Positions 6,975 through 12,825 of a stretch of DNA of 12,825 nucleotides are shown piece by piece. The stretch's first letter is position 1, and each line of letters opens with the position of its first letter. The stretch lies in the NCBI GenBank assembly GCA_019683625.1, contig JADGHY010000034.1, forward strand, positions 1 to 12,825, read 5' to 3'. The translations under genes and the position numbers were made by a program. Origin of the DNA: Thermoflavifilum sp. (GTDB taxonomy: Bacteria > Bacteroidota > Bacteroidia > Chitinophagales > Chitinophagaceae). The notes beneath the pieces are model-generated. The model saw only the letters and a list, made by a program, of their open reading frames with translations, made no database searches and had not been told where the DNA came from.

Positions 6975-7667
6975 TTATCGCTGAACCATTTCCCATTGGG
7001 CAACCGGATAACCTGTTGTTTGCACGGCAGAATCAATTTGTCGCACGTTTGTGAGCCTCGGATTAAAAATTACCCATGCCTTCTTATCCGGATAGCTTAC
7101 CCGGGCGTTTACCACTCCCGGTACTTGCATGATCATATAGCGAATGGCGCGTGCACAGGCTTCACAATCCATGGAAGGTATTTGCAGGATGGCCTGTACA
7201 GAAGAATCCATACCTGTTGCAGAAAGCATTTCCGGTTTAGCAGATGATTTCGCAACCCGCGATTTCAACAGATTACCGCCATAATAAGGAAAACCCAACG
7301 CCAGAAAAGCAAACAAGGTAATCATCAGGAGAAAGGTGGTGGATTTCCAGAATGATTGTTTTTCCCCATCTGTACAACAATCGGTTACGGGTGGGCAACA
7401 AGCTGCATCGGTTTCTGCAGACAATGCATCCCCGCCATGAACTGATGAAACCTTTCTCAAGCGAATCTTTCTGCTGAGGTGCTGATACCAGGCTATGGCC
7501 AGCACAATTACGGTGATGCCTATCAGATAAGGCCTTGCGGGAGCCAGCCAGGAAAATGCAGAAGCCAGGCTTGCACTACCCGCCAGTACAGCCAGAACAG
7601 GCGTGATGCAGCAAAGCGATGCTGCAACGGCCGATAAAATCGTAACACCTAAAATTGACTTTTTCAT
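6975..7667 (-). CDS. MerT-MerP fusion mercuric transport protein (MerTP)
   Basis: A 230-residue inner-membrane Hg(II) importer. Residues 5-29 and 45-61 are membrane segments. The first carries Cys19-Cys20 in SLCCITP, the MerT pair that accepts Hg(II) from the outside. The cytoplasmic loop after it has two more pairs, CCPP (90-91) and DCC (97-98), like the loop pair of MerT. A third membrane segment is at about 109-129. After a linker, residues 157-224 form an HMA domain with MDCEACA (Cys168, Cys171). That makes it a MerT and MerP fused in one chain, a form I recall from Bacteroidota mercury operons. If the HMA domain follows an odd number of membrane spans, its side of the membrane depends on the orientation of the first; a periplasmic location would match MerP. 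The start overlaps the sensor gene stop by four bases (ATGA), so translation is coupled. Confidence 0.93.
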   Translation of the reverse strand: MKKSILGVTILSAVAASLCCITPVLAVLAGSASLASAFSWLAPARPYLIGITVIVLAIAWYQHLSRKIRLRKVSSVHGGDALSAETDAACCPPVTDCCTDGEKQSFWKSTTFLLMITLFAFLALGFPYYGGNLLKSRVAKSSAKPEMLSATGMDSSVQAILQIPSMDCEACARAIRYMIMQVPGVVNARVSYPDKKAWVIFNPRLTNVRQIDSAVQTTGYPVAQWEMVQR

Positions 7668-8053
7668 CTTGCATTCGTTTTTAGGCTTGTTTTCTGCTGA
7701 GAATCCAGGTAATTGAAAAATGGCTTTAACAGCGGAAGATGCTCAGGGTCTATCCGATAAAAGATCGTTTGTGCTGCTCTTCTGGTTATCACCAATCCCG
7801 CATCTTTTAATTTGCGCAAATGCTGCGAAACCGCCGGCACACTCATGCCCAACATATCGCTTAAATCACAAGGGCAAAGCTGATCCTCGGCATATAACAA
7901 ATACAAAATCTGAAGCCGCACTTCATTGCCGGCAAGACTTAACACCTTGCTAAGTGTTTGAATGGCTTTGGCTGTCTGTTGCAAGCGGTTGCGTCCGTCG
8001 GCAATCTGCCGAGGGTCAGCATATACCCGAATACAAGTCTGTTGTTTGGCCAT
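7664..8053 (-). CDS. ArsR/SmtB-family metal sensor and repressor of the mercury operon
   Basis: A 129-residue winged helix-turn-helix regulator. The recognition region is MSVPAVSQHLRKLKDAGLV (about 70-88), followed by a beta wing (ITRRAAQTIFYRI). The helix before it holds LCPCDL with Cys60 and Cys62, the place of the CxC pair in CadC and ArsR. Cys7 in an N-terminal TCIRVYAD motif is placed as in CadC-type sensors. These three thiols suggest a thiophilic sensor for Hg(II), and perhaps also Cd(II) or Pb(II). Family members repress without metal and leave DNA when metal binds. This differs from the classic MerR activator, but ArsR-family control of mer genes is known in Streptomyces lividans. 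It is the first gene of the operon, 47 bases downstream of the proposed -7 element, with no clear Shine-Dalgarno sequence. The final 4 bases overlap merTP. Confidence 0.93.
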   Translation of the reverse strand: MAKQQTCIRVYADPRQIADGRNRLQQTAKAIQTLSKVLSLAGNEVRLQILYLLYAEDQLCPCDLSDMLGMSVPAVSQHLRKLKDAGLVITRRAAQTIFYRIDPEHLPLLKPFFNYLDSQQKTSLKTNAR

Positions 8054-8099
8054 GATTATAATTGATTTAGGTTAAATTGTTGATTTTATCCTTCAGATG

Positions 8100-8107
8100 C
8101 AAATATA
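8100..8107 (-). promoter_or_regulatory. Promoter -7 element of the mercury operon
   Basis: On the minus strand these bases read TATATTTG, an exact match to the Bacteroidota -7 consensus TAnnTTTG. Transcription would begin near 8093, giving a leader of about 40 bases before the sensor ATG at 8053. No exact TTG lies at the usual -33 distance; the sequence there is TTATT, inside the AT-rich inverted repeat, which suggests a weak promoter or one occluded by the repressor. Confidence 0.65.
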
Positions 8108-8114
8108 ATATTTC

Positions 8115-8130
8115 TTATTTAAGTAAATAA
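8115..8130. promoter_or_regulatory. Candidate operator for the ArsR-family sensor (7-2-7 inverted repeat)
   Basis: TTATTTA (8115-8121), AG, TAAATAA (8124-8130) is a perfect 7-2-7 inverted repeat 7 bases upstream of the -7 element, covering most of the promoter spacer. ArsR/SmtB repressors usually bind imperfect AT-rich repeats of the 12-2-12 type in exactly this position. The role is inferred from symmetry and location. Confidence 0.55.
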
Positions 8131-8132
8131 TT

Positions 8133-8144
8133 AAATAATTATTT
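8133..8144. repeat. Second AT-rich palindrome next to the operator
   Basis: AAATAATTATTT is a perfect 12-base palindrome 2 bases beyond the 7-2-7 repeat and close to the -33 position of the mercury promoter. It may be a second repressor site or simply reflect the extreme AT content (8101-8150 has almost no G or C). Confidence 0.35.
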
Positions 8145-8180
8145 TAACAAAACGGCAACACAAAGATTACCCTGCCTTAC

Positions 8181-8212
8181 AAATAAAAAAGCTACCCGAG
8201 GAATCGGGTAGC
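8181..8212 (-). terminator. Intrinsic terminator of the surface-protein operon
   Basis: A perfect 9-base stem, GCTACCCGA (8191-8199) with TCGGGTAGC (8204-8212), closes on a 4-base loop. On the minus strand it is followed by a run of six U (8190-8185) and then AUUU. It lies 78 bases after the stop of the 1013-residue protein gene and about 70 bases upstream of the mercury promoter, so it insulates the two operons. Confidence 0.88.
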
Positions 8213-8244
8213 GCAGCGATGCGACAACTTCTGCTTTAGCCGTC

Positions 8245-8256
8245 GTTTAAGTAAAC
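8245..8256. promoter_or_regulatory. Repeat of the operator core upstream of the terminator
   Basis: GTTTA, AG, TAAAC is a perfect 5-2-5 inverted repeat. Its inner ten bases, TTTAAGTAAA (8246-8255), are identical to the centre of the proposed operator (8118-8127), 128 bases away. It lies in the 3' leader-free stretch between the large gene and its terminator, where no promoter is evident. It could be an auxiliary repressor site or chance. Confidence 0.3.
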
Positions 8257-8289
8257 CACCTGAAGTTTTGTCCTGCCTAAAGAAGGCGT

Positions 8290-11200
8290 TTAGAAATTAG
8301 CGGGTAACCATTTCTTCTGTTTATGTGTATTTTCCTGTTCCCGCAGGTCCTGCATGATCTGCAGGCGAAGTCCTTCTCCCTGCGGCTTCACTTGATTGGG
8401 AATAGTGAATGAGCCGCAAATCGTTTTTTCGCAAATACGGCAGTCTACATCTTTCACCTGCACCAATAAACAAAAATATACCGTACCTGTGCAGCAAGGA
8501 ATATGCAATATATTGGGCAATACAAACGATAGCGGAATATTCACGCCGCTGTTGAGTGAGGTGGGACTGCCCAGTGACCAGACGAGTTGTTGGTTGACAA
8601 AAGGCGGATTGGGATTCTGCAAGACAAGCGGTCCACCTGTGCTTCCTGCAAGATTGAGCAGCGGCGAGGTGAAGTGCATCGTATAATCACCCAAATTATT
8701 AGGCTTGCAATCCTGGTAATTATATTGGATGTGATAATCCATAAGGCTAATGCTCACTTCCTGGATGGGCAAGTTACCTGCACTCAGGTTAAGAACAAAT
8801 TGTGCCAAGGTAGAAGTAAACCCTGCTGGTTGCAATTGCAGATTCAGTTTTTCCAATGTACAGCAAAGGCTTTTTTTCACACACACGGGGCCATCTTCAT
8901 CCTGAATGGTTTGATGCACGGCATCCGTGGTGGTGCCTTTACCCCTTGCCAGCGGATTGCAGCATTGGGCAGAAGTATCTTGCGGATTGCGTTTCACATT
9001 TAACACCACAACGGCACATTCTCCCGGCTGAATGGTGGTGGATGGCGGGAAAATGATATTGGGCGCCGAGTAAGAAACACTCACATTTTGTTGTCCCTGA
9101 CTTGTATGAACGAATCCACTTATCCCCTGCAATTGCACACAGGCGGGTAATGCATCTTGTACCTGAAGCTGGGAAAGTGCCACGCTGCCCACATTGCAAA
9201 GGAAAATCTGATATTGGAATGATTGGCCGGGATTTACAAACCCCGTAGTGCCCAGTTGGCCATTCACATTCACTTTTTTAGAAACATCAATCTTGGCTAA
9301 TCTAAGCACATTGTAGGGTGTAGGGGCAGAAATCTGTCCGCCCGGGCCATTTAGCGTTGCCGTATTCGTATAATTTCCAAAAGATTGCGGTTGCACTACT
9401 GCATCAAAACTAATCACGAGATAATAAGCGCTATCCAGATCACAATTACCCGGCATTCCATTGATATTCCAGCTTAAATTCTGGGTATTATTGCCGGTGT
9501 AATTTACCCATGAAGGCTGAATGGTATCTGGGTGAGAAAGGCCGGGGAAGCAAGTCCAGGGGTAATTCACATTGAAAGCACCCATGCCTGAAGTGTAATG
9601 AATACTACCCGGTACCAGTTGCAGATTTTGCGGTGTACCCAAAAAGTCTGTAAGGGTATAACCCGTCAGAGGAGCTTGTCCATGGTTGATGATCACAACC
9701 TGGAATGGAATTACATCGCCTACATTAAAGGATTGTTGGCCATTTCGGATGCATTTATGGATGAAAGGAATGGCTTTGGGTGTTTGCACGGTAAAGGTAT
9801 CACACGCCAGAGCCGACCCTTGATATTGACCTGCGGGAATAGACACCCCGCAACTGTTTGCCGTATCCGGAAAACTACCGTTGGTGTAATTCAGATATGC
9901 ACAATTCCGGATCAAAGTGCCCGGCGGCGCCGTAATGGTGAAACGCACATCAATAGTCACACAATCATTTAAGAAATATTGCCCAGGAGTGGAAATAAAA
10001 ACAAGATTTTGTGGGGCACTTGTAAAATTAAATGTTTGCGTGCCTGCAGTTACTGGATAGCTGTTGGTTCCGGCCTGCAAAGTACCACTTACCGGAGAGC
10101 TGATTGTGATGCTGCTCACCTGAATGCCTGCGGGAAAACTATCTTTGATCACCATTGAATCTAAAGGCACATTGCTTCCACAATTGCCACAGGCAAGGAT
10201 CCGATACCAACCTTCACAGCCTTGCGCCCAATTGATGTAACTCGGATACATCCTGAGTTTAGAAAAGCAAATCGCATAATTTGGTTCTTTTACCAAAGTC
10301 ACCGTGTCGCAAGACTGGCCTTGCAGGGTGGCACAACAAAATGATTTTAGATTTGTGGCCGGCAAAGATTTATATTGAGTGGGATTGGAATAAGCCTCAC
10401 CATCATTTTCTGGTGCAGGTTGCGATATTTCTCTTGCTGACGGATTGGCCGGATTCGGATTCAAAGGATTGGTACTCACAGTGGGTTTGCCCAAACAAAA
10501 ATCATATTTCACACAATTGGTTACCAAGGTGCCGGCAGGATCGCAGTTTTTGGTCCATACATGGTAATACACATAAGTATTATACACCGAAATGGTACCT
10601 GTTTGCCAACTTGCAGCAGCAGTGCCTAATCCGGTAACACCTGTTGCACCTGCAACCTGTGTGATCACATTACTTCCTGTAATCTGATCTGTGATGGTGC
10701 CGCTGTAAATATTCAAATCACCTATGCCGGGATTAGGATTGGTATTTTGTATGGTGATACGCCACAACACATATCCTCCGGAAAGATTGCCCCATATCCT
10801 TTGCTTGCTTACCTTCCAGTAGTTCTTGGCTATGGCTTTTAGCGAAACAGAAAGGGTACAGCTATCAACCTGATTGCCACAAGTGGTTTTAATGGTTACC
10901 TTAAACAAACCTTGTTCTCCGTTGCAGGTCGTACCAGGTAAGAAATGAAAAGGAACATTTAAACCATACCCATTGGTTGTGGGAACAGCAGTAGTATTGC
11001 TAAACACAGGTGGGTTAGTAGAAGTTTGAGCAAATTGTATGGGGCTGGAAGCAGGTTGATTGCCCAGGGTAAGATTGCCTGAGGTTTGGATACTGATCTG
11101 GTAACCGCTGCAATTCTGATTCCCAAGGCCAGGCAGGGTAATGTTCAGGTTAAAATCCTTACCCGACTCAATGCTATCCAATGGGGAACCGCTGGCGCTC

Positions 11201-11331
11201 ACCAGACTTACATTTACCGGGTATTGATTACCTTGTAAATTGCAACTTGCCTGCCAACTCTGCGCATATAACTGGGCAGAAAATAACATAACCCAGAAAC
11301 ATACCACATAGCTTATGCCTATCTTTTTCAT
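8290..11331 (-). CDS. Large secreted DUF11-type cysteine-rich surface protein
   Basis: A 1013-residue exported protein with a signal peptide of about 23 residues (cleavage near LYAQ). The body is a row of immunoglobulin-like beta modules. The clearest two resemble DUF11: about 520-672 (KCIRNGQQSFNVGDVIPF, VIINHGQAPLTGYTLTD) and 680-815 (VSKKVNVNG, NPGQSFQYQIFLCNVG, LQVQDALP). Earlier modules, about 165-285 and 345-510, look like divergent versions. I count 37 cysteines after the signal peptide, many as adjacent pairs, so extensive disulfides are likely. The last 150 residues form a module shared with the preceding gene, with Cys946, 947, 954, 964, 967 and 972. The tail after it is charged and I see no type IX secretion sorting domain. 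A surface, adhesive or structural role is inferred. The gene begins 3 bases after the upstream stop, so the two form an operon. Confidence 0.82.
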   Translation of the reverse strand: MKKIGISYVVCFWVMLFSAQLYAQSWQASCNLQGNQYPVNVSLVSASGSPLDSIESGKDFNLNITLPGLGNQNCSGYQISIQTSGNLTLGNQPASSPIQFAQTSTNPPVFSNTTAVPTTNGYGLNVPFHFLPGTTCNGEQGLFKVTIKTTCGNQVDSCTLSVSLKAIAKNYWKVSKQRIWGNLSGGYVLWRITIQNTNPNPGIGDLNIYSGTITDQITGSNVITQVAGATGVTGLGTAAASWQTGTISVYNTYVYYHVWTKNCDPAGTLVTNCVKYDFCLGKPTVSTNPLNPNPANPSAREISQPAPENDGEAYSNPTQYKSLPATNLKSFCCATLQGQSCDTVTLVKEPNYAICFSKLRMYPSYINWAQGCEGWYRILACGNCGSNVPLDSMVIKDSFPAGIQVSSITISSPVSGTLQAGTNSYPVTAGTQTFNFTSAPQNLVFISTPGQYFLNDCVTIDVRFTITAPPGTLIRNCAYLNYTNGSFPDTANSCGVSIPAGQYQGSALACDTFTVQTPKAIPFIHKCIRNGQQSFNVGDVIPFQVVIINHGQAPLTGYTLTDFLGTPQNLQLVPGSIHYTSGMGAFNVNYPWTCFPGLSHPDTIQPSWVNYTGNNTQNLSWNINGMPGNCDLDSAYYLVISFDAVVQPQSFGNYTNTATLNGPGGQISAPTPYNVLRLAKIDVSKKVNVNGQLGTTGFVNPGQSFQYQIFLCNVGSVALSQLQVQDALPACVQLQGISGFVHTSQGQQNVSVSYSAPNIIFPPSTTIQPGECAVVVLNVKRNPQDTSAQCCNPLARGKGTTTDAVHQTIQDEDGPVCVKKSLCCTLEKLNLQLQPAGFTSTLAQFVLNLSAGNLPIQEVSISLMDYHIQYNYQDCKPNNLGDYTMHFTSPLLNLAGSTGGPLVLQNPNPPFVNQQLVWSLGSPTSLNSGVNIPLSFVLPNILHIPCCTGTVYFCLLVQVKDVDCRICEKTICGSFTIPNQVKPQGEGLRLQIMQDLREQENTHKQKKWLPANF

Positions 11332-11334
11332 AGC

Positions 11335-12825
11335 TTACGGCTTTTGATTGGAAAAGTTTAGACAAATGGTGCGCGTACAATACCTGCATGCGTCATAATA
11401 CACTTTCACTTCCAAACAGATTTGGTATTGGATCTGGCAACAGGACGGATCTAATCCACTGCTGGCTGCAGGCAAGCTCACCACCAGATGAAAAGGAACA
11501 GGTACTCCGGCGGGTACGGGTGGGCTGCTGATCCACTTCAATAATTTAAAGACATTGGGATTACCTGCTGGCGCATTGCCAAAAACAAGATTTGCTGTAC
11601 TGCCATTCACGGTTGTTCCGCTGCTTAAAATCATGCCATCATGTTCGATGCTATCTACTACGGCACAGCCCCCTGGATTGGCAGTAAAAGAAAAGGATTG
11701 TATAGAAAATGCCAGGGCATGGATGGCTTGCGGATTGACCAGCACTTGCCCTGTTATATCGAACAAATGTGGATCTGATGCACTCGCCTGTACCTGTGTT
11801 TGATTGATTTGTATTTGCATGCTGTCACAATCATGGCAAATGCATGATGGTAAAGAATCCCCGGACAGGATATTAACCGTATTTTGTAAAGCATCATTCC
11901 AGTTGCCATGTACGACAAAATAAGCTGTAGCCTGGCTGAGCGATGATGGAGTATAGGTAAAGGAAATACAAGCCGTTTGATTAGGGGAAATGTAAACAGG
12001 AAGATTGGTTAAATTAGAAATCGTCCCTGCGTTGGTGGGACTGGAAGTGATGCTGGTGTAGTTAGCCTGGCATCCGGTAGTATTCGTAGTGGGTGTATTC
12101 TTCAGGCAAATCTGCACTTGGTATTTGGGTAAACCCGTTTGGGCATCCCATCCATCACAGCTGATCATTATGCTATCTATCACCGTTCCGCAGCTGGCTG
12201 TTTGCACGGAGAAAGGAGGTTCCCCTGACGAATGACCCGTGGTGGTTTCTGTTACTTTCCAGCTATAATAACTATTCTTCCGAGAGAGTTGCATCCTACT
12301 TTTTTCTTCAGCCGGGATCATAAAAGGCCGGTTGGGTTGCACGATGCCAGAAGCCACACGTGCAGTGACTGTTCCGTTTTCATCCAACTGAAAAATCTCA
12401 ATCTGGTATTGGGCCTGTGGCGGAGGAGTTCCTTCCACATGCCAGCGAAATGCGGGGATATCATTTATGCTGCGGAAAACGGCATGCGGGCGTGGCTCAT
12501 CTAACACAATCCGAAACGCTTGTTGCGGATGAGGCTGCTGAGCCGGCATCACGGTGCGAGTCTCTGTGTAACCTGAAGGTTCGTGAACTGAATGAATGGT
12601 GGAAGATTTCGTTTTAATCACCAACGACAACCCGATCTGCCCGAAGAAAAACTGATGTGGGATGGCATAATTGTGGGTTTCAAATGGTGCAATCTGCGGA
12701 TTACTCAGCTGATACTGAATTTCCCGGGGTGATAAATTAAAGTTTACTTTTGAGATGTTTCGCTGTCGCACCGGGAAGCTATAGGGTTGTTGCCAGAAAT
12801 AACCTCCTTTCAGATACAAGCCTAA
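11335..12825 (-). CDS. Cysteine-rich surface protein, 5' end outside the window
   Basis: The reading frame is open to the window edge, so the true start lies beyond it. A TTG at 12819 is not a convincing start. The visible 497 residues begin with about 70 residues of alternating hydrophobic strands ending FFFGQIGLSLVIK, which resemble the last strands of an outer-membrane beta-barrel. A Fn3-like domain follows (about 100-205: FRSINDIPAFRWHVEG, YQIEIFQL, YYSWKVTE). Next comes a cysteine-bearing beta module (210-325), and last a module of about 160 residues shared with the downstream gene (Cys462, 463, 470, 480, 483, 488, counted from the first codon in the window). If the barrel reading is right, the chain would carry domains fused behind a membrane barrel. 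No family name is assigned. It is cotranscribed with the 1013-residue protein gene, separated by 3 bases. Confidence 0.75.
   Translation of the reverse strand, partial: LGLYLKGGYFWQQPYSFPVRQRNISKVNFNLSPREIQYQLSNPQIAPFETHNYAIPHQFFFGQIGLSLVIKTKSSTIHSVHEPSGYTETRTVMPAQQPHPQQAFRIVLDEPRPHAVFRSINDIPAFRWHVEGTPPPQAQYQIEIFQLDENGTVTARVASGIVQPNRPFMIPAEEKSRMQLSRKNSYYSWKVTETTTGHSSGEPPFSVQTASCGTVIDSIMISCDGWDAQTGLPKYQVQICLKNTPTTNTTGCQANYTSITSSPTNAGTISNLTNLPVYISPNQTACISFTYTPSSLSQATAYFVVHGNWNDALQNTVNILSGDSLPSCICHDCDSMQIQINQTQVQASASDPHLFDITGQVLVNPQAIHALAFSIQSFSFTANPGGCAVVDSIEHDGMILSSGTTVNGSTANLVFGNAPAGNPNVFKLLKWISSPPVPAGVPVPFHLVVSLPAASSGLDPSCCQIQYQICLEVKVYYDACRYCTRTICLNFSNQKP

Noticed and set aside
1..12825. 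Mobile element, CRISPR array, tRNA or rRNA
   Set aside because: I found no transposase or integrase gene, no regularly spaced direct repeats and no recognisable structural RNA; mercury operons are often mobile, but no boundary repeats are visible here.

Overview
The window reads as a chromosomal segment of a Bacteroidota bacterium, most plausibly from the Chitinophagaceae or a near relative. The indications are a DUF4907 protein behind a kelch lipoprotein, a -7 promoter element of the TAnnTTTG type, few Shine-Dalgarno sequences, DUF11-type secreted proteins and a mercury operon controlled by an ArsR-family protein. This placement is inferred from gene content; no rRNA or marker gene is present.

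Layout. Bases 1-251 are non-coding. A plus-strand pair follows: a six-bladed kelch-repeat lipoprotein (252-1283) and a membrane-anchored DUF4907 protein (1286-1681). A separate plus-strand gene encodes a type I L-asparaginase (1789-2865). It converges, with a 6-base gap, on an orphan DGQHR-domain (DndB-like) gene on the minus strand (2872-3969). A 61-base imperfect hairpin lies just upstream of that gene.

The centre (4066-8053, minus strand) is a compact mercury-resistance operon. In transcription order it has an ArsR/SmtB-family sensor, a MerT-MerP fusion transporter, an unrecognised exported protein with a cysteine-rich tail, an exported MerP-like HMA protein with an extra CxxC, and mercuric reductase MerA with an N-terminal HMA domain. 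An AT-rich promoter with a perfect 7-2-7 inverted repeat precedes the sensor gene. No merR, merB or transposon gene is visible. The likely logic is that Hg(II) is bound outside the inner membrane by the two exported proteins, carried in by MerTP, handed through HMA cysteine pairs to MerA and reduced to Hg(0), while the sensor releases the promoter when metal binds.

The right third (8290-12825, minus strand) holds two tightly linked genes for large cysteine-rich surface or secreted proteins. One is a 1013-residue DUF11-type protein; the other is open at the window edge. They end in the same six-cysteine module with identical spacing. A strong intrinsic terminator (8181-8212) separates them from the mercury operon.

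The items most worth a second look are the unrecognised mercury-operon protein at 6187-6948, the shared C-terminal cysteine module of the two right-hand genes, the long hairpin at 3980-4040, and the repeat of the operator core on the far side of the terminator.
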